Positions 24,976-37,814 of a stretch of DNA of 64,000 bases are shown piece by piece. Below the pieces are notes generated by a model. That model was not told the DNA's origin and did not search any database. It worked only from the letters and a program-made list of their open reading frames with translations. The translations under genes and the position numbers were made by a program. Where the stretch lies: NCBI GenBank assembly GCA_025331125.1, contig JAOALB010000137.1:62001-126000 (forward strand). Direction: 5' to 3'. The stretch is from Mycogone perniciosa (lineage: Eukaryota; Ascomycota; Sordariomycetes; Hypocreales; Hypocreaceae). Every line of letters starts with the position of its first letter. Positions within the stretch are counted from its first letter, which is position 1.

Positions 24976-25870
24976 CTACGCTAATTGAAGTGCTCCCTTG
25001 CTGATGGTTTTCCCAATGACATCTGCTATACTCTTGATCATTCTCATCGGGGCGAGAGGAATATCGTGTCCTCCCCCGTGATCGAGCATAACTCTCATCG
25101 CAGGCACGCACATGCCATAAATTCTTCTTGAATGGGCCACATGCTCATCTCTTGCCCCTATAATATGCGCCGTTGGAATTGTGATTCGTTGCTTATCAAT
25201 GGCCGGGTCAAGATCACGAAGCTCGCCCTCGCGGAGCAATTCCGTGTCAAAAGTACCCGCGCCACAGAAAAAGACGGCGAAGGAGAAGATGGGTGATATG
25301 GTGTCGTGGTGCCTCAGCAGTAACATAGCCACGAGTCCCGCACCTTGACTGAAGCCAAAGACACCATCAAAGGGACCCTCAGACTGAATGTAGTCGGCCA
25401 GGTCATCCACGGCTTGGACTATGGTGCGCGGCTGACTGAGGTCGTAGTAGCCGAAGAATTCGGTTGCTTCAGGCACAAGCGTGCGGATGCCTTGGAGTTG
25501 TCAGTTGAGAAATTCTCGCTACTCAGCTAAATGCGCAATGGCATCATGCATCATGGGGAGGCAAAGATGTAGCGATAACCCACCTTGCGCTGGTGGCCAA
25601 TCGACACAGCCCTCGAGGAAATCGAAAACGTGGCATGTATCTCCCCCAAGTTCTCGGCGTACTGCACCTGCATTTCTGTCTTCAGTCCTTTGATGATTCA
25701 GGTGTGTGTACCATGAGATTCCAGATGCTTACTGGTTTGAATCTCGAATATCTGGCGGTAAAGATGTTAGCTCATATCAACCATCAGTCTGTATGCTGCT
25801 CAATCAGGAGCGTGATTTATTCCCATACCCTGCTGCTCGTACCACCACCGTGAAGGCAGAGAATCTTCAT
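24976..25870 (-). CDS. FSH1-family serine hydrolase, LovG-like (polyketide release candidate)
   Basis: Four minus-strand exons, 25870-25829, 25751-25733, 25667-25584 and 25490-24976, splice in phase to 219 residues, normal for the family. The N-terminus MKILCLHGGGTSSR, then IFEIQT, is the FSH1 signature. GFSQGAG holds the nucleophile (Ser about 96), GARDEH the likely acid, and GGGHDIP the catalytic His. Introns are 77, 65 and 93 bp with GT-AG ends. In lovastatin biosynthesis the homologue LovG hydrolyses the finished chain from the reducing PKS LovB. Here the gene is divergent from a reducing PKS that has no release domain, with starts 1.2 kb apart, so the same job is likely. The gene appears intact, unlike its PKS. 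Exon boundaries are my reading. Confidence 0.85.
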
Positions 25871-27050
25871 CTTGACAATTGCGGTCAATGAATGGATAAT
25901 GGGACTGGAGAAGAGGCCCTCAGATGCCCGATTGGATAGAGACTTAAGTGAGTTGACGAGTAGTATTGCTGAGAGCAGGCCGAAAGTGACTGGGGGCTTA
26001 GGGCTATTATTCCAACGAATTCAGGAGGTGAATACGAGCAGCAGAGACTATTCTAACAAATCATCAACCAGGATTGCTGTCATGACACTTATCTCCGAAA
26101 TGCATAAAGATGGATCTTGTAAGTCCTGTGAGGAGGTATCACGACCCACAAGGATTTGACTACGAGTACTTCTAGTATCCCTGGTTTTAGTCAGCATGCT
26201 GAACATTGGCCTTGCAAAAAATGACTGATAGATTGGACCCTTCATCGACACGAGATAGCTGCCAATGGCTATGTGCCTCATCCCCACGGACCTGTGAGCA
26301 GGAGCCCCTTGTACGTTTTTCACTGAACTTAAATACCGTGAGGTAGTATTACCTAGTAAACCGAGATTATATGAACCAAAAAAAGACTAGCGTGACAAAT
26401 ACCCTAATGTTGTTATGTACGGAGTACTCCGTACATATGTCAGGCTTTCTTTCTATTACCATTACTAAGCTTATTGGCCCGTGTGTTCATATCAAAAGTT
26501 CTTTACTCCATTATTTCTAGCATGCTTATATTAATGTGTTGGAGGCGGTTTCGGTGACAATAGTGTATGTACATTGTGTTCAAGCTGACAAGACCTTTCC
26601 GAGGATATGAAGTGGTACTCTCTCTACTCCGCACTCCGTATATAATCACGAAAATACGATCGTCGGGCGTATTGAACCCCGTAAACTAAGGATTCGTTCC
26701 TTCGAGATGGCTGCTTCATGATCGAGGTTAGGGACGGGTGAAATACGCTAGTCTGGTGAATCGACCCGAGTATTCCGGCTGTTCCTTCTGATGGATAATC
26801 GGCAATAGAGAGCGGTATCAGTTACGAGACTGGTCTTGTAGATCCTTTACGAATGAGCTGACGTGATATTGACGGAAACTGTTAGCCTCACCGTTGGCAA
26901 AAGATGAAATCCTCCACTATGCATTAAGCATACTGAGGCAATTAGGAATGAAGCAAATAGTATAACTAGGAATATATTGCATCTATCCTGCGCATCTTAG
27001 CAAGTCCTGACTTCACACTCTCTTGACTGAACATCCATCCTTAAGAAATC
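25871..27050. promoter_or_regulatory. Shared divergent promoter region of hydrolase and PKS
   Basis: About 1.2 kb lies between the two divergent start codons, so both promoters should be here. The clearest structure is the 24-bp palindrome at 26414-26437. A related TACTCCGCACTCCGTAT lies near 26623. I see no certain binding-site motif for a named regulator, and no transcription-factor gene lies beside the pair. Confidence 0.4.
26414..26437. repeat. 24-bp perfect palindrome in the divergent promoter
   Basis: TATGTACGGAGT reads the same on the other strand as its partner half. It is the longest perfect example of the ACGGAGTACTCCGT family found throughout the non-LINE parts of this window. It could be a protein-binding site or a transposon scar. 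Confidence 0.6.
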
Positions 27051-30000
27051 ATGACTACTTACACGGATGAAGATATTGCCATTGTTGGCGTAGGACTCAA
27101 GTTCCCTGGCGATGCTGCTTCTCCTGAAGAATTTTTTGACCTCCTTCTGCGTGCTCGTTCAGCTCGGAAAGAAGTGCCTACTGATCGATGGAATAAGGAT
27201 GCCTTCTACCACCCAGACTCTGATCATGCAGGCACCGTACGTTCTCTTTGTCTTAATCTCCCTACATCCCCAAGTCTGTACTTGCTTGACGGGGGACACG
27301 ATAGCTAAAGTCTCTCTTGCTGGCAGATGAGCATGCGTCATGCCCACTTCCTCGAGGATGACATTTCGACCTTCGACGCACCCTTCTTTTCAATTACATC
27401 AAATGAAGCTGGATACATGGATCCTCAGCAGAGATTACTTCTGGAAACGGTTTATCATGCACTTGAGAATGGTAAGATTTAATTCTTAGTTTTCCTGTGG
27501 CCAACTTTGAGAAAATTTGTAGTTTAGACTGATTTTTTTACTTGTTCAGCTGGCATTCCTATGTCTAAAGCCGTAGGCTCCAACACGTCTGTTCACATCG
27601 GATGTTTCAACAAAGATTACGAGAAAATCCTCTCCTGGGATCCAGAGGTGGATCTCACTTACATGCCCAGTGGTGTGGGCTCCGCAATGTTGTCCAACCG
27701 CCTGAGCTGGTTCTACGACTTTACTGGGCCCAGCATAACGCTCGATACAGCGTGTTCTAGCAGTTTAAATGCGGTTTATCTGGGTTACAATAGTCTGAGA
27801 TCTGGTGAAGTCGACATGGTAGGTCCCCATGCGTCTGGCCCCTAATATTGGGAAGCCCAGACATCCATCTATACATATACAGTCCGCTGACATGATTATA
27901 ATGGTTTAGGCAGTCGCGGGCGGTTGCAATCTCTTCTTCATGCCAGACCTGAACATCTTCATGGATGACCAGGGCTACCTGTCCCCTGATGGCATTTGTT
28001 ATGCCTTTGATCACAGAGCTAATGGCTATGCTCGCGGCGAAGGTCTTGGAATCGTAGTGCTCAAGAGGGTATCTGATGCAATCCGTGATGGAGATACGAT
28101 ACGAGCAGTCATCCGCGGCATGGCATCAAATCAGGACGGCCGGTCTCCCGGACTTACACAACCAACTCGAGCTTCTCAAGCAGCGCTCATCCGCCAAGCA
28201 TACAAGATTGCCAAAGTCACACCAGAAGAGACTCTGTTTTTCGAGTCTCACGGAACGGGCACCCCGGTTGGAGATCCGATCGAGGCCAGTGCCATTAGCG
28301 ATGTCTTCACAGAGTGGCGCTCTGCTGACAGCCCCTTATACGTGGGTGCTTTGAAGACAAATATCGGCCATCTGGGGGCCACAGCTGGTGTCGCTGGTCT
28401 TATCAAAGCTATCGGTGTTGTCGAGAGTGGCATCATTCCTCCAAATCTTTACATGGAGAGAGTCAACCCTAAGATCCCTGCAGAAGCATGGAATCTCAAA
28501 TTCCCGACCGAGAACACCCTCTGGCCTGGAGGTGACGGCTTGCGACGCGCATCGGTAAATACTTTCGGTTATGGTGGCAGCAATGTTCATGTCATCATTG
28601 ACGATGCGTATAATTACCTCACCTCGCGTGGCTTGAAAGGTGTGCACAGGACAGTCGTATCTCCGAAAATTCCTAGATATCTGGCAATCGCCGATAGTCA
28701 CCACAGCAATGGAGAGGTACCCCAGAGTAGAGACACGAGTAACGGAGCAAACGGTCATACGACGTCAAATGGGGCTAATGACATGAACGGCACTTCGCTC
28801 GCAGAAGGGACAAAACGAATCTTTGTCTTCTCCGCTTACGATGAGAGTGGCGTCAAGAGAGTAACTGAGTTGTACCGATCATATCTCGAGAAGCAACTAG
28901 AACTGGGCAAGATAGGCACCGATGAGGAGACCTATCTTAACGATTTCAGCTATACGCTTGCTTCGAAGCGCACGTCCTTCCCCTGGCGCTCTTCTATTGT
29001 TGCCAATAATCTGACCTCGCTGCTCGAGTCTCTGGCCAATTCCCCGGCCCCCGTCCGCGCTGGTACTGATGGCAAAGTTGGCCTTATATTTACCGGCCAG
29101 GGGGCCCAGTGGGCTGCCATGGGCCGTGAGCTTGTAACCTTTGACGCTTTCCGCCAGAGCCTCGACAATGCAAGCGTTTACCTGATAGAGGAGCTTGGAT
29201 GCTCATGGTCACTGATTGAAGAGCTATTGAAGGAAAAGGATAGTTCCTCGATCGATAATGCAGCATATAGTCAGCCTATCTGCACAGCTCTGCAAGTGGC
29301 CCTCGTTGATGTCCTGAGGGATTTCGGCGTCCAGTTTGAGGCTGTTGTTGGCCACTCTTCCGGTGAAATTGCCGCTGCTTACTCTGTTGGAGCCATCTCC
29401 AGCAAGACTGCATGGAAGGTTGCATACCACCGTGGTCTACTCTCCGCTAATCTGGCCAAGTCGCTGGGCGATGGTGCCATGATGTCGGTCGGTTCAGATC
29501 CAGAGAAGACGCTCGAGCACATCAAGACAGTCACTGCTGCTCATGGTGCTGGTGTACTCACCATTGCTTGCTATAACAGCCCGAGAAATGTGACCGTCAG
29601 CGGCAGTAAGAAGCTGATTGATGCATTAAAGGAGGTGCTCGATGAGGCATCTGTTTTTAATCGCAAGCTCAAAGTCGATAATGCGTACCATTCCGCATAC
29701 ATGCAGGAGATCGCTGAGGAGTACCGCCGCGCTATTGGAGACATTGAGTCGGGAACCTTGGCTCACAATGAGGGTGGCGCCGTCCCTGTCTTCTATTCCA
29801 GTCTGACTGGAAGTAGCTTGCCTCTCAGTAAGCTACAATCCGCTGACTATTGGGTCGACAACCTGGTATCTCCAGTCAGATTCACCGATGCCGTATCGAG
29901 CATGTTAATGGACAGACGTGAAAAGGCAAAGAAACTCGGCGGATCCCAACAGCAGGCACTGAAGCCTATTACCGAACTCGTCGAAATTGGACCTCACTCG

Positions 30001-33000
30001 GCGCTCCAAGGACCTCTTCGAGAAATTGTGGACAAATTGCCTAATGCAAAGGACGTTGGATACATTTCCTTGTTGAAGCGCAATGTCGAAGCTGCCGATA
30101 CTTTCCTCTCCGCTCTGGGTTGGCTCAACAATCGAGGCCAGGTTGTCGACATTAACACCATCAATACCCGCAAGGTAGACAACATCTCGCAATCAACCCC
30201 CGAAATGCTCGTCACTCTGCCTCAATATCCCTTCAACCATACCAAGTCCTATTGGAGGGAGAGCCGGCTGAGTAAAGGTCATAGATTCCGTCGGAGTCCG
30301 CGATTACACCTATTGGGCACACCAGTGCCTGATTGGAATAAGTCGAACGCCGTCTGGCGTAATTGGATTCGTCTGTCCGAAAGCCCCTGGATCGAGCATC
30401 ACAGCATCACCGGCAGTGTTATTTATCCCGGAGCGGGCATGTTGGTCATGGCCATTGAGGCCAGTTTGCAGCTAGTGAACCCGGATAAGGTGCTTAAGGG
30501 AATCCGGCTTAAAGACGTCGTCTTCCAGGTGGCACTTAGAGTTCCCACGACGGCAGAGGGCGTCGAGACGCAGTTCTCCGTACGACCTTATGCTGAAAGT
30601 GCGTCCAACACCTCATCCACCTGGAATGAGTTCCAGCTGTCGAGTTTCGATAACGATGAGTGGAGAGTTCATTGTCGAGGTTTGGTTCAATTGGAATATG
30701 AGACGCCGGTCAACCCTATAGACGAGGGCCTTGAACAGCTTAGCTTGGCTGAGAGCATCAGGCAAACAGTCGAGGATGCAGAGGTAGCGTGTCAGAACGC
30801 GGTATACAGGGCGCAACTCTACGAGTTGCTGGGTACCGTTGGAACCCAGTATGGCGCAACTTTCCAGACTGTTTACGATATTTCCATCGACGAAGAGCTT
30901 GGGGTTGTATCCACGATAAAAGCACCAGACAACAAAGCGCCGGTACCATCTGGCCATGTCCAACCGCATCTTATCCATCCCACTACTCTCGACGGTATCT
31001 TCCAGCTCTCGACGGTCGCTTACACCAGAGGTGGACGTGAGTCAACTGGGGCTTTCGTTCCCGCTTCCATCGATGAGCTCTGAATAGCTGCAGACACGGA
31101 AAGTTCATATGATTCCCTTCGGGTAACCGCCAAATCACAGGCTTATGGTCTACGACAGTTCTCATCCACGATGAGAGGTGTCGACTCCCGCACGAAGAAA
31201 CCCCTGTTCACTCTGGATGGCTTCTTACTCACGTTGGTCACTAGTCACGCAAAGGATTCTGGAGATGACGCTCACTATCATATCTGCTATAACGTCGACT
31301 GGAAACCCGATGCTACCCTCTTGAGCCAGGCATCCCTCGCCAACGAGGCGTTCGCCTTGCCAGAGGCTCTGGCGCGAAAAGACCCAACTGATATTATTGC
31401 AAAGTTAGAGACACTATGTTTCATACATCTACGCCGGTACTTTGATCGACGATACATGCCTGGTAAAGTCCCAGAATCGAAGCCATGGCTTCAGAAGTAT
31501 GTGGACTGGGCCAAGTATCAGCTTGAACGTTACGCCCGGGGCGAACTGCTTCACGCCACGGAGGACTGGGAGATTTTGGCAAAAGATGATGCTGCCTTTG
31601 CTGCCCTTGAGGCAGAAGTGGAGAATATGTGCCCTGAGGGACCGTTGACAATGGCTATCGGTCGCAGCCTCGGAGATGTCCTCGAGGGGACTGTCGATGC
31701 ACTCGAGACGCTTTTCAGGCCTGAGATGACAGAGCCTGTGTATAGGCACGGAACAGGCATTGAGATCGGTAACCAGCACATGTCGAAGTATTTCGATGTC
31801 CTGGCCCATAAGAATAGTAATCTTGTCATCCTTGAAATCGGCGGTGGTACGGGCGGTGCGACAATCCCGATCATCGAGACGCTCTGCCGCCATGGAGAGA
31901 CTGAGCGTGGTGCGCCGCGGTTCGAGCGCTACGACTTCACGGACGTTTCGCCGTCTTTCCTCGAACCCGCGCAGGAGAAACTACAGAAAACAGCTGACCG
32001 CATGAGGTTCCAGACGCTAAACATCGAAAACGACCCCTTACAGCAGGGATTTGAGGCAGAGCAGTACGATGTCATCATCGCCGCCAACGTCCTCCATGCG
32101 ACCAAGAACATCGACAACACCCTCCGTATGGTCCGCAAGCTCCTGAAACCAGGCGGCAAGTTGATCATGTACGAAGTGACCAACATAGTTACTCCGCGGT
32201 CGACCTTTTCCTTCGGTCTGCTCCCTGGCTGGTGGCTCTCTGACGAGCCGAACCGCCGCTGGGGCGCACCACTGTCAGTCGCTGACTGGGACGCGCATTT
32301 GAAGCGCAATGGCTTCAGTGGCATCGATCTCAACTTCCAAGATGCTTCTGGACCTGCCGCCGAGTACAACTGCCTCCATAGTGTTCTCGTCTCGACGGCT
32401 GATGTTCCACAGCAGCCACCTCGCGCGTTGCCATCCACAGTTATCGTCGTCAATGACAAGTCTGAACTGCAGCTATCCGCCGCAGAAGAACTCAAAAAGT
32501 CTCTGCTGTCTTCATCTCGTACATCGGGATGTGAGATTGTCTCCCTCGAGAAGCTGCCAGTTGTGGAGTGGAAACAGAAGCTTTGCGTCTTCTTACACGA
32601 TGTTGAGGGGACAGCTCTTCTTGAAAGTCTGGACGAGCCTACCTTCAAGGCTCTCCAGAAGATGTTGGCAGACTTGGATTCCATAGTGTGGCTCAGTGAA
32701 GGCGGCGGCCCTGCTCCTCGGAATCCAAAGAGCGAGATGATCACTGGATTTGCCAGGGTCGCACGACAGGAGAACCCACTGCTCAGATTCGTTACTCTTT
32801 CGATCGAGGAGATCAAGGGTGCCCAGGCGGTAGTGAACTCGGCTCTGACCATCATAAGCACTAGTTTGTGCGCGAAACCGGACAATGACGCCGTCATCGA
32901 CAATAGCTTCTGCGAGTCTACGGACGGCGTCATTCACATAAGTCGACTGGTGGAGGCCACCTACATGAACGACGCACTTGTGCGCAAGACCACGCAGGCA

Positions 33001-35313
33001 CCACCTCAGCCAGGTGCCTTTGGAGGGGACCCTAACCGAGTCCTTAAGCTCGTTATTGGATCACCCGGTCTTCTAGATACCCTCTTCTTCATCGATGATC
33101 CCGTTTATGACCGGCCCCTACAAGAAGGTGAGGTGGAGTACAAGGTGATGGCTGCAGGCCTGAACTTCCTCGACATCATGGTCTCGTTGGGGCAGGTCGT
33201 TGGAAACGAGCTCGGTATCGAAGCCTCTGGTATCATTACCCGCACAGGGCCGAACTCCAAGTTCAAGCCGGGTGACCGTGTCTGTGGCGACGGCCTTGGC
33301 ACCATTGCTACCTATGCTCGTACTAAAGAGCAGTGCGTAGCTAAGATACCAGAAAACATGTCTTTTGCCCTTGCTGCTGGGTTTGGTGTCGTTTTCATCA
33401 CGGCCTATGTGGCCATCTACGAATCTGCCAATCTCCAGCCTGGCGAGACGATCCTCATCCATGCAGGTGCTGGCGGTGTCGGTCAGTCGTGTATCCAATT
33501 GGCGAAGATCCGAGGAGCAGAGATATTTGCTACGGTTGGTTCGGTGGCGAAGCGTGATCTCCTCATCAATCACTATGGCATCCCCAAGGACCACATCTTT
33601 TCTAGCAGAGACTTGACCTTTGCCCAGGGTATTATGCGTATGACCAAGGGCCGAGGTGTCGATGTGGCCATTAACTGCCTCTCTGGTGATGCTCTGCGTG
33701 CCACTTGGGACCTCATGGCGCCCTTCGGTCGCTTTATTGAGATAGGCAAGATGGACATTTATGCGTCGGCCCGACTGAACATGGAGAAGTTTAAGTATTG
33801 CGTCCGGTTTGAATGTGTCGACCTCCGCTTCATGGCCAGGTCAGGCTCCGAAAGGTTCTCACGCTGTCTGAACGCGCTCTTGGATCTCGTCCGCCAGGGG
33901 AAGATTTCTGACATCGTGCCTTTGAATCAAATACCCTTCTCGCAGGTTCAAGAAGCCTTCCGTTCAATGCAAGCTGGAACCAACGCAGGCAAGATCATAT
34001 TGGTCCCTGATGAGAAGGATATCGTCCCGGTAAGTTCCATTTTATTGGTCATTTGATATGGCTCATGAACTATTACTAATGATTGGCGTTAGATTGTACC
34101 AAGCCGAAAGAGCACCTATACTCTAGACCCTAATGCCTCGTTTGTCGTTTGTGGAGGTTTCGGAGGCATCGGAAAGAGTATTTGTAAATGGATAGCATCA
34201 CGCGGTGCCAAGTACCTGATTATCTTGTCTCGATCGGGAGCATCGAATGCGGCGTCCAAGGAACTAGTCGAGGAGCTCGAATCGAAAGGTGTAGTCGTCA
34301 AGTCGCCAAAGTGTGACGTTTCAGACGCTGAAGCACTCAAGAAGGCTCTCGACTACTGCACCGCGGAGGGCATGCCCCTAGTACGAGGATGTATCCAGGC
34401 ATCCATGGTATTAAGGGACACAATGTTCTCCAACATGACCATCGAGGAGTACTACACGGCCCTGAGACCAAAGGTGGACGCGTCATGGAACTTGCACGCA
34501 CTCCTGCCCAAGGACATGGACTTCTTCGTCCTCCTGTCCTCCATCTCTGGTATCGTGGGTAACCCAGGCCAGGCCAATTACTCCGTAGGCAACACCTACC
34601 AGGACGCCCTGGCGCGCCACCGCGCCCGTAACGGCCAGAAGGCGACGTCCATCGATGTTGGCTCTGTCCTCTCAGTCGGCTATGTCGCTGAGCGATCCCA
34701 GCACGCCGAGGGTGAGGGTGTCGCTGTGACTACACACATGCGGAAGATGGGAGTTCAGGGAATGCGTGAGGATGAGCTCCTCGCCATCATTGAGACAGTG
34801 TGTGATCCAGGGCTCCCCACGCCGACATCGTCCAACCTCAAGACGCAAGTTGTACTTGGCCTACAGGTACCAGAGGTGTTCACGACATCTGGGTTTGACG
34901 AGCCAGGCTGGTTCCACGATCCCATGTTTACACACCTGCACCGTATCCGCCTGCAGGGTCGTGGCAGCAGCGATGACGCAGGGCAAGGCAGCCGGAGCGT
35001 CAATTACGGACTGCTGCTGGCGGCAGCCGATTCTGTCGATGCAGGGGCTGATATCGCCTATGACGCCCTGGCCACGAAGCTCGTGCGGGCGCTCAACATT
35101 CCGCCAGACGAGGTCCAGCCGGGCAAGGCCCTGACGGCACTCGGTGTCGATTCGCTGGTGGCTGTCGAAATCCGCACCTTCATCCTCAAGCAGCTGGATG
35201 CAGACGTCTCGGTATTTGACCTCATGGATGCGCGCAGTCTAAGAGCACTATCGGAGTTGGTGGTCACGAGGAGTGGGTTTACGAAGTCGGTGGAGGAGCA
35301 GGAGGAGCAATGA
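27051..35313 (+). CDS. Highly reducing polyketide synthase, interrupted by an in-frame TGA
   Basis: Five exons (27051-27236, 27327-27471, 27550-27818, 27910-34029, 34093-35313) join in phase to 2,646 codons with a single internal stop, TGA at 31081 (codon 1258). The order is KS (DTACSSS, HGTGTPVGDP, NIGHLGATAG), AT (GQGAQW about 590, GHSSGE about 680), DH (HHSITGSVIYPGAGM about 1028, HPTTLDG about 1222), C-methyltransferase (EIGGGTGGAT about 1510), ER (GAGGVGQ about 2053), KR (GGFGGIG about 2261, then NYSVGN) and ACP (GVDSLVAVE about 2593). All active-site motifs are present, so a methylated, highly reduced chain is expected. There is no release domain. The stop falls inside DH after its catalytic Asp and would leave KS-AT-partial DH. 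The last intron has a clear ACTAAT branch site. The lesion could be a real nonsense mutation, an assembly error, or be spliced out. Confidence 0.9.
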
Positions 35314-36386
35314 GCAACGATTTCCTGATACCCCAGGGCGAATTTAGTATATAGCAAGGAGTGATGGACATGGGAGCCTGAAGGGCAACTCAAAGATGAG
35401 ATATGAATAAAAACAGTTTCCCCAACGTCATGCTTGAAGGAAGGCGTCCCACATTCAGTCATAATATGCCAGAACATCAAAAGATCAAGAAGATTGCTTT
35501 GCTGAAAGAAAAAGATCTTACACCAGAAAAGCGTGAATTGCTACGATAATGCCATCGGCATCGGCGCCAAACGAGTCCAAAATAGAGAAAGAAAGTTCCA
35601 GCAGCTGAGACAAAGCCGAAGCAGTACCTGTTAATTATCTCGCATCGCACTAGGAAGTATGAAGTAATAGTGGTCCTGCTTATCGGTGGGTCGACTCAAT
35701 GTGGAAGCATCCGCCCATATTTTCCTCTTTTCCTATGACACGGAGGGCCAGTGGCGTTGTGAAAATCGTCAATTAAGTAAGGGGACACAACTCGAGGGAT
35801 CATACGCCGCCCATAATGTCTCTTCTAGAGATTTACAGATGTGTCATTTTAGCTAATGTACGATTGCATACACGAGAGATTTTTGCCTTGATAGTTTATA
35901 TACGAGAACGAAGTACGAAGTGCATACTTCGTAACTCTTCATAGTGGAGAAGCCTATATTTCAATGATGGCGGTCCCATTCTACTCCTTGATCAATGCCG
36001 AGATAGTCAACTCAGTGGTTACTGTGAGATTGAGTTGAGCTACGGAGTAGTATTAACTTCTAATAATATCCGGGTATCACGACCAGGGGCCGAGGTGATG
36101 CTGTCTCAAGGCGGGCGATCCGCATTACCGAATATTGGAAATAGCCGAGGAAGTTGAACCTAGTTAGTATTACCATATTTATTTCCTGTCATGAAGCTGC
36201 CGTCCCCACAATGCCCATGTCGAACTGAAACCTCAAGAATGTGACCAGTGAACAAGGATAGGACCTGGTAATATACCCGCCTCATCTTCGCACAACTACA
36301 TAGTATATAGTATCGCAAATCTACATACGAAGTAGGTAGTCAGACATCGAGCACAGGAAACGCGAATATCTCACTGTTCTGAACTA
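35314..36386. other. PKS 3' flank and upstream region of the cyclase-family gene
   Basis: No gene is seen. Motifs of the TACGAAGTA/TACGGAGTA type occur near 35909-35933, 36041 and 36325. Confidence 0.3.
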
Positions 36387-37814
36387 ATGGCGCCCTCTGC
36401 TGAGTACGCGGCACCAGAAGCCAAGCCGAGGTCAACAGCACTGGATAGTGTATTGAAGACATTCCCGAAGGGCTTGCCAACCCTTGACAAGATCAAAGCT
36501 CGAAATAAAGGGCAAAACATCCCACCCGAAACAGCATGGATCTGGGGTAAAGACGATGAGGTGAGTCTACTCCGTATTATCATTAGTATTAATTGATCAT
36601 GGCAACTTTTTTGACATTTTCCAAGCTCGGCCGCATTAATCTTCTCACGCCCACACGCATCCAAAAGGCTAAAGAGAAGGAATTAAAAGACGGCGATGTT
36701 GTCTCTTTGAAGTAAGAAAGGTCATGTCCAATTGAGAAGGAGTTTGCACATTGATATTCTGACAAAAGCTGGCCAATAACTCTACCGACAAAGCCATCTT
36801 TCGGCCGTCCTCCATGCAAGCACACTATCGTGCAGAGTCCAGATTTTCCTATGGCCTTTGATGACTATCTCGATATGAACACTCAGTCTGGCAGCCAGTG
36901 GGATGGCTTCCGTCACTTTGGGCACGTCACCCAAAAGACATTTTACAATGGCGTCACCCCTGAGGAAGTGAAATCCGGTAGGATGCTCGCATGATTAACT
37001 TAGGCCTCTATTTCTGACCCAAGAATCTCAGGTACACGTTGTGGTATTCAAGCCCTCTCGGACCATGGAATTGTCGGTCGCGGTGTTCTGCTGGACTACT
37101 ACAGCTGGAAGATCAAGAAGGGAGAGGCGTACGATCCCTTTTCATCTCACTCCATAAATCTTGAGGAATTGCTTGAAGTTGCCAAGAGCCAAAATTTGAC
37201 CTTTGAACTTGGCGATATTCTCTTGATCCGCAGTGGATACACAAGTGCGTATTACGAATACCAGAAGACTAACCCCAAGAGACTTGAGGAAGCTGCCGTG
37301 CCCCTTCCAAACTTGGTTGGTGTGGCTCAAACGGAGGAGATCAAAAGCTGGCTTCACGATTCATCCGTTTCCACCGTCCATGAACTTTCTACCGGGGGGA
37401 CTGACGGGCTATCTAGGTATTTCAGCGCTGTAGCTGGTGATGCACCTGCTTGGGAATGCTCACCACCGAAAACTCCTTGGATCCTGGTAAGTAGAGTTGG
37501 AACCTGGGCATTTCAAGCTAGTTGAATGGCTTTTAGCACGAATTCCTTCTCAGTTGTTGAGACATGCCAATTAGTGAGATCTTCGACCTAGAGGTGAGTT
37601 GCATTTAGGCCGTCACTGAATGTCGACAAGCTCATTTTGACGTAACAAAGGTGTTGGCCAAACAGTGCGAAAAGAAGCAGCGTTGGTCCTTCTTTTTCGT
37701 GAGCACGCCGACTAATGTTCCAGGTATGCAACTCCGTGGTTCGATTTATTCACACATCTATAACATGATACAAGTGGTATTGCGAGTCTGGCGAATGCGA
37801 TAGCGATTCAATGA
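36387..37814 (+). pseudogene. Cyclase-family (kynurenine-formamidase-like fold) protein, broken
   Basis: Exons 36387-36560, 36626-36711, 36769-36977, 37032-37486, 37537-37593 and 37651-37723 splice in phase and encode a PF04199-type metal-dependent hydrolase. Visible segments are TALDSVLKTFPKGLPTL, the histidine stretch WDGFRHFGHVTQKTFYNGV, GIQALSDHGIVGRGVLLDYY and ELGDILLIRSGY. Two lesions are present. A TGA at 37558-37560 sits within HEFLLSC-stop-DMPISEIFDLE, where the family has a Gly-Trp-Gly-like segment. The last splice junction is also off: the final exon GIASLANAIAIQ (from about 37775, stop at 37812) is one base out of phase, which a G-to-A change in the acceptor region would explain. 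It lies beside the PKS and may once have acted on its product. The LINE begins 140 bp downstream. Confidence 0.8.

Noticed and set aside
31081..31083. RIP as the cause of the PKS TGA
   Set aside because: The inferred G-to-A change lies in a CpC context on the opposite strand, not the preferred CpA, so RIP is not well supported here.
31929..32933. A 334-codon minus-strand open frame
   Set aside because: It is antisense to the PKS methyltransferase region, which has clear domain motifs on the plus strand.
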